The notes beneath the pieces were generated by a model. The model saw only the letters and a list, made by a program, of their open reading frames with translations. It was not told where the DNA came from and did no database searches. Positions 15,929-24,513 of a stretch of DNA of 64,000 bases are shown piece by piece. Numbering within the stretch: the stretch's first letter is position 1; every line of letters starts with the position of its first letter. Made by a program: the position numbers and the translations under genes. Source of the DNA: Synergistaceae bacterium (GTDB lineage Bacteria; Synergistota; Synergistia; Synergistales; Aminithiophilaceae); the NCBI GenBank assembly GCA_016756725.1, contig JAESII010000008.1, positions 1 to 64,000 of the forward strand, read 5' to 3'.

Positions 15929-17311
15929 ATGGATCAGCGCTGGACCCTGCACTTCAGGAAATTGGGCCTGATTGAGGAGGGATCGGTCCGGATCGCTCCC
16001 CTGATGGTTTTTACAGGAGACAACAATTCCGGCAAGAGCTACGCCATGACCCTTCTCTGGGGAGTTGTCGCTCTGGGGCGAGATCTTTTCCCTTCAGCCG
16101 TTCCGGAAAGTGAAGCCTACCGCCAATGCGAGGCGTGGCTTTTGGCTCGCGCTCAAGAGGGAGCGGACGAGGTTGTCCTCGACGAGGCCAGTATGGATCT
16201 CTTCGTCCGCTGGTTCGGCGACAACCTGAATCAAAAAAAGCAAATTCTCTGTGATGAGCTGTTCGGCAAGGGCAAAATCCGGCTCAAGGAACTGCGAATC
16301 AGCGATTACGCGAGGGGAAAGCCTTTTTCCCTGAAATGGGATCGACAGGCTCTTGAGGGAAGCCGGTACTCCACAAACAAAAAAGGAAGCAGAAGGGATG
16401 CCTTTGTCCGTTTCCCCTTGTTGGGAAAGGAATCTCCCCGTTCCGAGCGATACGGTATGATAAAGTACCTTACTTGGAACCTGCTCATGGGTGACCTGAG
16501 TGCTCCTCTTTTTCCGGCCCGCTTGTCAGCGGAATCCGTCCCTGGCGGGGAGATCCTCTATCTTCCGGCGGCCCGCACCGGTTTCATGCTCATGCGGAAG
16601 GTGCTGGCCGCGACATTGGTCAGTCTGGGAAAGGAGGCCCTGCCTCTTACTCTGCCGACGAGGAGGTTTGTTCAGCGTCTGCTGAATCTCTCCTTCAAAG
16701 AGAACGGTCGCTACGGGCCCTTCGCCGATCTGCTTGAATCGCGGATCTTTCAGGGACGGGTGCGTCCCGACGCATCTCCTCTGCCGGAGTACCACTACAG
16801 CCCTCGGGAGGAGGACGGTACGGCCCTTCCTCTCTGGTTGACTTCCTCGCTGGTTACCGAGCTCTCGCCGCTCCTGCTTTTTCTGCGCAGCGGAGAGGAT
16901 TTCCGCTCCCTCATCATCGAAGAGCCGGAGGCTCACCTTCATCTGAAGATGCAGATGGAGTTGGCCCGTCTGCTGGCCCGCCTTGTCAACGCAGGGCTTC
17001 CCGTCTGGGTGACGACCCATGGAGACAGTTTCTTCCAGCAGTTGAGCAATCTCGTCAAGGCTTCGGCCTTTACGAAAGAGCAACTCGCCTCGGTGAACAT
17101 GGACTCGGAGGAATCACTTTCTCCCGAGCAGGTCGCGGCCTGGCATTTCCGACGTTCTCTTTCTCCGGCCAACCAGGAGCGCACCGAGGTGATCTCCCTG
17201 GCCGTCGATGAGGGAGGCATCGCCGGAGCGGCCTTCAATGCGGGCCTTGCGGGCCTGACGAAGGAAACCCTCGCCCTGGAAGAGCTTGCTGACGATGGCC
17301 ATGAAGATTGA
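15929..17311 (+). CDS. AAA ATPase (AAA_15/OLD-like), first gene of an ATPase-nuclease pair
   Basis: 460 residues, starting 3 bp after the previous stop with AGGAGGGTAGGGA upstream. Walker A GDNNSGKSYAM lies at ~30-40; NNSGKS is typical of SMC/OLD-type AAA_15 ATPases. Walker B/signature LIIEEPEAHLHL is near 330, followed by WVTTHGDSFFQQLSNL. No TOPRIM domain follows, unlike OLD nucleases. Its 3' end overlaps a small PD-(D/E)XK-like gene. The DNA is visibly less GC-rich than the sugar genes around it. Such ATPases power several anti-phage systems. A defence role is inferred, not shown. Confidence 0.75.
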   Translation: MDQRWTLHFRKLGLIEEGSVRIAPLMVFTGDNNSGKSYAMTLLWGVVALGRDLFPSAVPESEAYRQCEAWLLARAQEGADEVVLDEASMDLFVRWFGDNLNQKKQILCDELFGKGKIRLKELRISDYARGKPFSLKWDRQALEGSRYSTNKKGSRRDAFVRFPLLGKESPRSERYGMIKYLTWNLLMGDLSAPLFPARLSAESVPGGEILYLPAARTGFMLMRKVLAATLVSLGKEALPLTLPTRRFVQRLLNLSFKENGRYGPFADLLESRIFQGRVRPDASPLPEYHYSPREEDGTALPLWLTSSLVTELSPLLLFLRSGEDFRSLIIEEPEAHLHLKMQMELARLLARLVNAGLPVWVTTHGDSFFQQLSNLVKASAFTKEQLASVNMDSEESLSPEQVAAWHFRRSLSPANQERTEVISLAVDEGGIAGAAFNAGLAGLTKETLALEELADDGHED

Positions 17312-17858
17312 TCGCCTCTTGCCCGGCGTGGCCGAACAAGGGTGCTGTTTGACGGTGGCAGAAAAGGAACCGGAGGGCGAGGCAAAGCTGCAAATCAATC
17401 TGGACCGGGAAGGAGTTCTCTTCCGATATCCTCATGATATTCATTTTGTCTTCGCCAACAGGAAGCGGGCTGACGGGATCCTTTTCGTCAGCGGCGATGA
17501 GGCTTCCTGGGACCTCTGCATCGTGGAACTGAAAAAGACAGTCAAGCCGAAAGAGTGGAAGAAGATCAAGGAACAGTGGCACGGTGCCTGGCTTCATGCC
17601 CTGGCTCTTTCCGGTGTCCTCGAGGCCCCGCTTTCGGGGAAGATCACCTTCATGGCTGCCTGTCGCGAGGACAGAATCGCCGAAAACTCTCCCAATCCCG
17701 TCCTCCTGAAACGTGGTGGCCCCGATCTGGAAGCCTATGAGGAATGGCAGAAAGGCCAGGCCCTTTTGCGGGAGCTGGGGCTGGTCGCTTTCAAAAAAAT
17801 CGACCTCGATGAGGAAGGAATGGGAACCGTAAGCTGGACCAAGGAGGAACTGTTGTGA
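17295..17858 (+). CDS. Putative PD-(D/E)XK nuclease-like protein, partner of the upstream AAA ATPase
   Basis: 187 residues from the ATG at 17295 (an ATG at 17301 is also possible), overlapping the ATPase gene by 17 bp. The segment RADGILFVS...DLCIVELKKT gives Asp60, then Glu78-Leu-Lys80: the D...ExK arrangement of PD-(D/E)XK nucleases, on predicted consecutive strands and followed by a long amphipathic helix. The N-terminus has a Cys pair (GCCLTV). No named family is recognised. Its stop overlaps the GTG of manC, so the pair is transcriptionally and translationally embedded in the glycan operon. Confidence 0.55.
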   Translation: MAMKIDRLLPGVAEQGCCLTVAEKEPEGEAKLQINLDREGVLFRYPHDIHFVFANRKRADGILFVSGDEASWDLCIVELKKTVKPKEWKKIKEQWHGAWLHALALSGVLEAPLSGKITFMAACREDRIAENSPNPVLLKRGGPDLEAYEEWQKGQALLRELGLVAFKKIDLDEEGMGTVSWTKEELL

Positions 17859-19231
17859 GCGAATCCCTTCACGCCGTCATCCTCGCCGGAGGCGGCGGCA
17901 CCCGCCTCTGGCCCCTCTCCCGCGAGGAGGTGCCCAAGCAGTTTCTCGCCCTCTCCGGGACGGAGAGCCTCCTTCAGGGGACCTTCCGGCGTCTCCGGCC
18001 CCTCTGCGGCGACCGGATCCGCGTCGTCGCCGGCGAGCGCTGGGACGCCCAGATCCTCCACCAGGCCCGTCAGGTGGGGCTCGACGGCGAGGGGCTTCTT
18101 CTCACCGAGCCGGTGGGGCGGAACACGGCGCCGGCCATCGCCCTGGCCCTGGCGGCCTCCTTCGACGAGGGACTCGATGAGGCGACGCCCCTTCTCGTCT
18201 GCCCCAGTGACCACGTCATCGACGACGAAAGGGCCTTCGCCGACGCCGTCGAGGCGGGGCTTGAGGCCTGCGGCGACGGGCGTCTCGTGACCTTCGGCAT
18301 CGTCCCCGACGCGCCCGAGACGGGCTTCGGCTACATCCGCCTCGGCCGGGCCCGGGGCCGGTGGCGCGAGGTCTCGGCCTTCGTCGAGAAGCCCGACGCC
18401 GAGCGGGCCAGGGCCTACGTCGACTCGGGAGAATATCTCTGGAACGGCGGCATCTTCCTCTTCCGCCTCGGCGACATGGCGGCCGCCTTCGACCGCCACC
18501 TGCCCGACCTGGGCGCCCTCATCCGCCGGGGCCGGCAGACTCTGCTTGAGGCCTTCGTCGAACTGCCGGCCCTCTCCATCGACGTGGCCGTCATGGAGCG
18601 GGCCGACAACGTCGCCGTCGTCCCCCTCGCCGCGGGCTGGACCGACCTGGGCAGCTGGGACGCCCTTCACGACCACGGGCCCCGGGACGGCTCGGGCAAC
18701 GTCGTCATCGGCGACGTGATGGCCCGGGACTGCCGCAACTGCCTCATCCGCGGCGACGGACGGCTCATCGCCGCCTCCGGTCTGGAGGACCTGCTTGTCG
18801 TCGACACGGCCGACGCCCTCTACATCGCCCCCCGGGGCAGCTCCCAGAAGGTGCGCGACATCGCCGAGAGCCTCAGGGCCGAGGGACGGCGCGAGCTCTG
18901 GCAGGCGCCGGAGAGCGCCCGCCACTGGGGCGACTACCGCATCCTCTACGAGGGCGACGGCGTCAAGATCAAGCGCATCCGGGTCCTCCCCGGCAAGAGC
19001 CTGAGCCTCCAGTACCACCACCACCGGAGCGAGCACTGGATCGTCGTCAAGGGGACGGCCAGGGTCGTTCAGGAGGATCGGGAGTTCTTCATCCACGAGG
19101 GCCAGAGCGCCTTCATCGGCAAGCACCAGCTCCACCGCCTCTCCAATCCGGGGCAGCTTCCGCTGGAGATCATCGAGGTGCAGAACGGCCCCTATCTGGG
19201 CGAGGACGACATCGTGAGGATCGAAAGATGA
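17855..19231 (+). CDS. manC: Bifunctional mannose-1-phosphate guanylyltransferase / mannose-6-phosphate isomerase
   Basis: 458 residues, GTG at 17855 with AAGGAGG at 17841-17847. The N-terminal AGGGGTRLWPLSREEVPKQF is the GTP-binding signature of ManC. VEKPDAERA and NGGIFLFR complete the nucleotidyltransferase. The C-terminal ~120 residues are the type II isomerase cupin, with YHHHRSEHWIVVKGTA. It supplies GDP-mannose to gmd/fcl. It would normally adjoin gmd and fcl, but here it is displaced from them by the orphan DegT domain and the ATPase/nuclease pair. Confidence 0.95.
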   Translation: MSESLHAVILAGGGGTRLWPLSREEVPKQFLALSGTESLLQGTFRRLRPLCGDRIRVVAGERWDAQILHQARQVGLDGEGLLLTEPVGRNTAPAIALALAASFDEGLDEATPLLVCPSDHVIDDERAFADAVEAGLEACGDGRLVTFGIVPDAPETGFGYIRLGRARGRWREVSAFVEKPDAERARAYVDSGEYLWNGGIFLFRLGDMAAAFDRHLPDLGALIRRGRQTLLEAFVELPALSIDVAVMERADNVAVVPLAAGWTDLGSWDALHDHGPRDGSGNVVIGDVMARDCRNCLIRGDGRLIAASGLEDLLVVDTADALYIAPRGSSQKVRDIAESLRAEGRRELWQAPESARHWGDYRILYEGDGVKIKRIRVLPGKSLSLQYHHHRSEHWIVVKGTARVVQEDREFFIHEGQSAFIGKHQLHRLSNPGQLPLEIIEVQNGPYLGEDDIVRIER

Positions 19232-20295
19232 GTGATTTTGCCGTCTACAGCGTCAACGAGGTCTACAACCGGGGCAACGCCCTCTTCGAGCCTGCGGCCT
19301 ATGCCATCGGCGACGACCTGGGGGCGCCTTTCCGGGCCCTCCGGCGCAGCCTCGAGGCCCGGGGACACCGTCTCGACACGCCTGACATGAGGCCCTTCGA
19401 GGCCTTCGACGGCTTCCTCTTTATCGATCGGCCCGAGCCTTCCGATCCCTTTATTGCCCGGGCGGCCGCTTCGGGAAAGCCTCTTTATCTCGTTCTCTTC
19501 GAGTGCGAGATCATCAAGAGCCGCAACTGGGACCCCGCGGGACATGGCCTTTTCCGGCGCGTCTTCACCTGGTCGCCCCACCTGACGGGGGAGCGCTACC
19601 GCCACTATTTCTGGCCCAATCCCCTCGATGACCGGGAGCCGGGCTCCTTCGACAGGGAGAGGTTCTGCGTCCTCATGGCGAGCAACAAGTACAAGCGCGA
19701 CCCTCGGGAGCTCTATTCCGAAAGGGCCCGGACGATCCGCTGGTTCGCGGCCCATCACCCGCAGGACCTTGATCTCTACGGGCCCGGCTGGGGGAAGGAC
19801 CGTTCCAAGGCTCTCAAGTTCCTCGCCTACAAGGCGCTCCGGGAGCCCTTGGGCTGGGCCCGGCACCGCCAGGCCCTGGTTTCGGCCGAGGACCTGCGCC
19901 GAGTCTACCGCGGCGTGGCGCCGTCGAAGCGTGCGGTGATGCGGAACTACCGCTTTTCCATCTGCTACGAGAACGCCCGCTCCATCGCCGGCTACGTGAC
20001 GGAGAAGATCTTCGACAGCTTCCTCGCCGGCGTCGTCCCCGTCTACCTGGGCTGGGAGGACGTGACGGACTGGATCGACGGGAGCACCTTCATCGACCGG
20101 CGCGATTTCGCCGACCACGACGAGCTTTACCGTTTCCTGAGCACCATGGACCGCAGGACTTACGAGGCCTATCTCGAGGCCATCGGGGTCTTTCTCGACA
20201 GCCCCCAGGGGCGGCGCTTCGACGTCGAGGCCTTCGCCGGAACCGTCGCCGACGCGATGGCGGGCCAGGCTCCGGAAGCGCCGCAACAGATCTGA
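19228..20295 (+). CDS. GT10 family alpha-fucosyltransferase
   Basis: 355 residues, ATG overlapping the manC stop. The segment [20 protein letters not shown] followed by [15 protein letters not shown] is the GDP-fucose-binding alpha-1,3-fucosyltransferase motif of GT10 (as in Helicobacter FucT). Tyr, Glu-Asn and Glu-Lys of that motif are all present. It would transfer L-fucose from the GDP-fucose made by gmd/fcl/manC onto a GlcNAc- or Glc-type acceptor of the surface glycan. No C-terminal heptad repeats, found in Helicobacter homologues, are seen. Confidence 0.85.
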   Translation: MSDFAVYSVNEVYNRGNALFEPAAYAIGDDLGAPFRALRRSLEARGHRLDTPDMRPFEAFDGFLFIDRPEPSDPFIARAAASGKPLYLVLFECEIIKSRNWDPAGHGLFRRVFTWSPHLTGERYRHYFWPNPLDDREPGSFDRERFCVLMASNKYKRDPRELYSERARTIRWFAAHHPQDLDLYGPGWGKDRSKALKFLAYKALREPLGWARHRQALVSAEDLRRVYRGVAPSKRAVMRNYRFSICYENARSIAGYVTEKIFDSFLAGVVPVYLGWEDVTDWIDGSTFIDRRDFADHDELYRFLSTMDRRTYEAYLEAIGVFLDSPQGRRFDVEAFAGTVADAMAGQAPEAPQQI

Positions 20296-20314
20296 CCGTT
20301 CGGAGGGAATTGCC

Positions 20315-21091
20315 ATGCAGGTCGTCATTCTGGCCGGGGGCTACGGAACCCGGATCAGCGAGGAATCCCATCTCAAGCCCAAGCCGATGATCGAGATCGG
20401 CGGCAGGCCCATCCTCTGGCACATCATGAAGATCTACTCTCACTACGGCTTCAACGACTTCATCGTCTGTCTGGGCTACAAGGGGCAGGTGATCAAGGAG
20501 TTTTTCGCCAACTACTACCTTCACACCTCGGACGTGACCTTCGACTTCCGCGACGCCAACAGGCTGACGGTCCACTCCAACGCCGCCGAGCCCTGGAGGG
20601 TGACCCTCGTCGACACGGGGCTCGACACGATGACGGGGGGACGGGTGAGGCGGGTCCGTCCCTACGTGGGCGACGCGCCCTTCATGCTCACCTACGGCGA
20701 CGGCGTGAGCGATGTGCCCATCGACAGGCTCGTCGCCTTTCACCGCTCCCACGGCAAGATGGCGACGGTGACGGCGATCCAGCCCGCCGGGCGCTTCGGC
20801 GCCCTCGATCTGGAGGACGAGGGGCTGATCCGGGGCTTCCGGGAGAAGCCCAAAGGCGACGGGAGCTGGATCAACGGAGGCTTCTTCGTCTTCGAGCCGG
20901 CCTTCTTCGAGACCCTGAGCGGCGACGAGACGGTGCTGGAGCGCGATCCGCTGGAGCAGGTCGCCCGGGAGGAGCAGCTCATGGCCTTCCGTCACGAGGG
21001 GTTCTGGCAGCCCATGGACACCCTGCGGGACAAGATGCGCCTCGAAGAGCTCTGGCAACGGGGCGGAGCCCCCTGGAAGGTCTGGCCGTGA
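20315..21091 (+). CDS. rfbF: Glucose-1-phosphate cytidylyltransferase
   Basis: 258 residues, ATG after CGGAGGGA. N-terminal [23 protein letters not shown] is the RfbF signature. FVCLGYKG-like [28 protein letters not shown] and [10 protein letters not shown] are all typical. It makes CDP-glucose, the entry point to CDP-3,6-dideoxyhexoses. It starts a block, rfbFGH-reductase-yerE, in which every junction after rfbF overlaps. Confidence 0.95.
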   Translation: MQVVILAGGYGTRISEESHLKPKPMIEIGGRPILWHIMKIYSHYGFNDFIVCLGYKGQVIKEFFANYYLHTSDVTFDFRDANRLTVHSNAAEPWRVTLVDTGLDTMTGGRVRRVRPYVGDAPFMLTYGDGVSDVPIDRLVAFHRSHGKMATVTAIQPAGRFGALDLEDEGLIRGFREKPKGDGSWINGGFFVFEPAFFETLSGDETVLERDPLEQVAREEQLMAFRHEGFWQPMDTLRDKMRLEELWQRGGAPWKVWP

Positions 21092-22173
21092 GTCTTGAGC
21101 CGAGGTCCTTCTGGGCGGGACGGTCCGTCTTCGTCACGGGCCACACGGGGTTCAAGGGGAGCTGGCTCTCCCTCTGGCTGGCTTCTCTGGGGGCACAGGT
21201 CCACGGCTATGCCCTGGAGGCGCCGACGGAGCCCCATCTCTTCGGCCAGGCCCGGGTCGCGGACCGGCTGGCCTCGTCGACGACGGGCGATCTCGCCGAT
21301 TTCGACCGCCTCAAGACGGCCCTGACCGGGGCGGAGCCGACGGTGCTCTTCCACCTCGCCGCCCAGCCCCTGGTTCGCGACTCCTACCGGCTGCCGCTGG
21401 AGACCTTGGAGACGAACGTCCTCGGGACGGCGAGGGCCCTTGAGGCGGCCCGATCGGTGCCGTCCCTCCGGGCCGTCGTCGTCGTGACGACGGACAAGTG
21501 CTACGAGAACCGCGAGTGGTGCTGGGGCTACCGCGAGGACGAGAGGCTGGGCGGACACGACCCCTATTCGGCCAGCAAGGCCTGTGCCGAACTGGTGACG
21601 TCGGCCTACCGGCGCTCCTTCTTCCCGCCCGAGCGTTACGGCGACCACGGCGTCGCCGTCGCAACGGCCCGGGCGGGCAACGTCATCGGCGGCGGCGACT
21701 GGGCGGCGGACCGCCTCGTCCCCGACTGCCTCAAGGCCCTGTCGGAAGGACGGCCCGTGCCGGTCCGCAACCCCGCCTCGATCCGGCCCTGGCAGCACGT
21801 GCTCGAACCGCTTTCGGGCTACCTCCTGCTGGCCCGGCGCCTCGTCGACGAGGGCCCGGCCTGGGGCGAGGCCTGGAACTTCGGCCCCGCCGAGGAGGAT
21901 GACCGGCCCGTCGAGTACCTGGTGAGGCGTCTCTGTTCCCTCTGGGGGGGCGGACGGTACGAGGCGGCCCGGTCCGACGGCCTCCACGAAGCCGGCTACC
22001 TGAGGCTGGACTGCTCCAAGGCCCGGAGCCGTCTGAGCTGGCGGCCCAAGTGGAACCTCGACGAGGCCCTGGAGCGGACCGTGGCCTGGCATCGGGCCTA
22101 TCTGAGGGGCGATGATCTCCAGGCCCTCTGTCTGGAGCAGATCGCCGACTACGAGGGGGCGTCGCGGTCATGA
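21088..22173 (+). CDS. rfbG: CDP-glucose 4,6-dehydratase
   Basis: 361 residues, GTG overlapping the rfbF stop, with GGAAGG upstream. [17 protein letters not shown] is the characteristic Rossmann loop of Rfb[11 protein letters not shown] and [12 protein letters not shown] hold the catalytic Thr-Asp-Lys and Yxxx[20 protein letters not shown] is diagnostic. It forms CDP-4-keto-6-deoxyglucose. Confidence 0.95.
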   Translation: MSLEPRSFWAGRSVFVTGHTGFKGSWLSLWLASLGAQVHGYALEAPTEPHLFGQARVADRLASSTTGDLADFDRLKTALTGAEPTVLFHLAAQPLVRDSYRLPLETLETNVLGTARALEAARSVPSLRAVVVVTTDKCYENREWCWGYREDERLGGHDPYSASKACAELVTSAYRRSFFPPERYGDHGVAVATARAGNVIGGGDWAADRLVPDCLKALSEGRPVPVRNPASIRPWQHVLEPLSGYLLLARRLVDEGPAWGEAWNFGPAEEDDRPVEYLVRRLCSLWGGGRYEAARSDGLHEAGYLRLDCSKARSRLSWRPKWNLDEALERTVAWHRAYLRGDDLQALCLEQIADYEGASRS

Positions 22174-23507
22174 GCCGCAGGGAAGAGCTGAAAACCCGGA
22201 TTCTCGACCTCGTCGGCGCCTACTACGACGAGGTTCATCGTCCCAAACCCTGGCGCGAGGGCGACCGGATCCCCTACGGGGGACGGGTCTTCGACGCCGA
22301 GGAGATGAAGGCCCTGACCGAGGCCTGCCTTGATTTCTGGCTCACCTCGGGCCGGTGGAGTTCGGCCTTCGAGGAACGCTTCGCCTCCTACCTCGGCGTG
22401 GGGCGCAGTCTGCTCGTCAACTCCGGATCGTCGGCCAACCTGCTGGCCTTCATGGCCCTCACGTCGCCCCTTCTGGGGGATCAGGCCCTGAGGCGGGGCG
22501 ACGAGGTCATCACCGTGGCGGCCGGTTTCCCGACGACGGTGGCTCCCATCGTCCAGTACGGCGCCGTCCCTGTCTTCGTCGACGTGACGCTGCCGACCGG
22601 CAACGTCGATGTGGGCGCCCTGGACGAGGCCCTTTCGGAGCGGACGAAAGCCGTCTTCCTGGCCCACACCCTGGGCAATCCCTTTGACGTGAAGGCCGTC
22701 CGCGCCTTCTGCGACCGTCACAGCCTGAGGCTCATCGAGGACAACTGCGACGCCCTGGGCTCGGAGGTCCTGGCCGAAGGGGGAAGGCGCCTGACGGGCA
22801 CCTTCGGCGATCTGGCCACGTCGAGCTTCTACCCGCCCCACCACATGACCATGGGCGAAGGCGGGGCCGTCTGCACCAGCGACGAGAGGCTGCACCGCAT
22901 CGTCCTCTCCCTGAGGGACTGGGGGCGGGACTGCGTCTGCCCTTCCGGTGTGGACGACAGCTGCGGCTGTCGCTTCTCGGGGCAGTTCGGGACGCTCCCC
23001 TTCGGCTACGACCACAAATACGTCTACTCCCACTTCGGCTACAACCTGAAGGCCACGGACCTTCAGGCGGCCATCGGCGTGGCCCAGCTCAGAAAGGTCC
23101 CCGCCTTCGTCGAGGCCCGCCGCCGGAACTGGGCCTTTCTCCGCCGGGCCCTGGAGTCGCTGGAGGACTTTTTCCTCCTCCCCGAGGCGACGGAGGGGAC
23201 GGAGCCGAGCTGGTTCGGCTTTCTCCTCACCGTCAGGCCCGAGGCCCCCTTCAGCCGCGACGACGCCGTGGCCCATCTGGAGGCGAAGGGCATCCAGACG
23301 CGGATGCTCTTTGCCGGCAACCTGACGCGCCACCCCTGCTTCGACGCCCTGAGGGTCTCGGGCCAGGAATGGCGCGTCGTGGGGGAGCTGGACGTGACGG
23401 ACCGGATCATGAGAGACACCTTCTGGATCGGCGTCTATCCCGGCCTTGACGAGGCCCGGCTGACGCGGATGGTCGAGGCCCTGGAGTCGCTCTGTGGCCG
23501 GTTATGA
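22170..23507 (+). CDS. rfbH: CDP-6-deoxy-4-keto-glucose 3-dehydrase (E1), PMP/[2Fe-2S] enzyme
   Basis: 445 residues, ATG overlapping the rfbG stop. A DegT-fold enzyme in which the usual catalytic lysine is replaced by histidine: SFYPPHHMTMGEGG with His224/225, the hallmark of RfbH/DdhC/AscC. Cys255, Cys257, Cys265 and Cys267 (RDCVC...DSCGCRF) fit the [2Fe-2S] ligands. It removes the 3-hydroxyl of CDP-4-keto-6-deoxyglucose. Its usual reductase partner E3 (DdhD/AscD, a ferredoxin-flavin protein) is not encoded in this window. Confidence 0.93.
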   Translation: MSRREELKTRILDLVGAYYDEVHRPKPWREGDRIPYGGRVFDAEEMKALTEACLDFWLTSGRWSSAFEERFASYLGVGRSLLVNSGSSANLLAFMALTSPLLGDQALRRGDEVITVAAGFPTTVAPIVQYGAVPVFVDVTLPTGNVDVGALDEALSERTKAVFLAHTLGNPFDVKAVRAFCDRHSLRLIEDNCDALGSEVLAEGGRRLTGTFGDLATSSFYPPHHMTMGEGGAVCTSDERLHRIVLSLRDWGRDCVCPSGVDDSCGCRFSGQFGTLPFGYDHKYVYSHFGYNLKATDLQAAIGVAQLRKVPAFVEARRRNWAFLRRALESLEDFFLLPEATEGTEPSWFGFLLTVRPEAPFSRDDAVAHLEAKGIQTRMLFAGNLTRHPCFDALRVSGQEWRVVGELDVTDRIMRDTFWIGVYPGLDEARLTRMVEALESLCGRL

Positions 23508-24513
23508 CCTGATCCGGTCCTGGCTGGACCCGGTCATCGACGGCCAGGAGGCCCTTCTTTCGGAGCTCCGGGGCCGGACGGTCCTCGTCGCGGGTGCCTC
23601 GGGCTTCGTCGGCACCTGGGTCTCGGCCCTTCTGCTGCGGCTGGCCGAACGGGGAGTGGCGACGGGCCTGATCGCCCTGGCCCGGCGCCCGAAGCGGCTG
23701 AGGGAGAGGCTCGAAGGCCTTCTGGATCTCTCGCCCCTTGAGGAAGTCCCCTGCGACCTGACCGACCCCTCGGCCCGCCTGCCCCGGGCCGACCTGATCG
23801 TCCACGCCGCCGGCGAGGTGAGGGCCGAGGCCGCGCCGTCGGCCCTGGAGGCCGTTCTCGTCGATGCCGTGGGCCGCGTCGCCTCTCACGGGGCCCGGAC
23901 GGGGGCGAAGCGGATGATCCTCGTCAGTTCCGGCGCCGTCTACGGTCCCCAGCCGGAAGGGGTGGGGCGCCTCGAAGAGAGCTACGGCGGCGCACCCGAC
24001 AGCTGCGGCGGCGATTTCTACGGAAACGCCAAGCGCTGGGCCGAGGCGCTGGCGCTGGCCCGGGCGCAGGGCTCCGGCCTGGAGGTCGTCGTGGCCAGGG
24101 CCTTCTCCTTTTCCGGCGCCTTTCTGCCCCTGGAGGGGCGCTTCGCCCTGGGCCAGTTCGTCCGCGACGGCCTGGCCGGGGGGCCCGTCCGGGTCCGGGG
24201 CTCGGGACGGCCGCTGCGCTCCTATCTCGACGGCGCCGACCTGGCCCTCTGGCTTCTGGCGGCGCTGCTCCGGGGCAGGGGGGGACGGAGCTACAACGTC
24301 GGATCGCCCCGGATCGTCCCCCTCATCGAGGCGGCCCGTCACGTGGCCGAAAAATGCAACTGTGCCGTGGCCCTTTTCGGCGGACCCGACGGGGCCATGC
24401 GCTATGTCCCCTCGACGGAGCGGGCTCAAGAGGAGCTTGCGGTGATCCAGACCGTTCCGTTCGAGGAGTCCGTCAGGCGGATGCTGATCTGGAACGGAGG
24501 GAGCCTTTCATGA
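23494..24513 (+). CDS. Extended SDR reductase/epimerase, candidate CDP-sugar C4/side-chain reductase
   Basis: 339 residues, GTG at 23494 overlapping rfbH by 14 bp. VLVAGASGFVGTWVS is the NAD(P) loop. ILVSSGAVYGPQ and FYGNAKRWAE supply Ser and YxxxK; RSYLDGADLALWL is a substrate-side motif. Between rfbH and a YerE-like gene, it is best placed as the last reductase of the pathway: YerF-like for a branched sugar, or abequose/paratose-synthase-like. It is longer than RfbJ-type enzymes because of an N-terminal ~28-residue extension. The exact reaction is inferred from context. Confidence 0.75.
   Translation: MAGYDLIRSWLDPVIDGQEALLSELRGRTVLVAGASGFVGTWVSALLLRLAERGVATGLIALARRPKRLRERLEGLLDLSPLEEVPCDLTDPSARLPRADLIVHAAGEVRAEAAPSALEAVLVDAVGRVASHGARTGAKRMILVSSGAVYGPQPEGVGRLEESYGGAPDSCGGDFYGNAKRWAEALALARAQGSGLEVVVARAFSFSGAFLPLEGRFALGQFVRDGLAGGPVRVRGSGRPLRSYLDGADLALWLLAALLRGRGGRSYNVGSPRIVPLIEAARHVAEKCNCAVALFGGPDGAMRYVPSTERAQEELAVIQTVPFEESVRRMLIWNGGSLS

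Noticed and set aside
24354..24509. Longer start for the YerE-like gene
   Set aside because: It lies wholly within the upstream SDR gene. The ATG at 24510 has the overlap and ribosome site typical of this operon and matches the family N-terminus.
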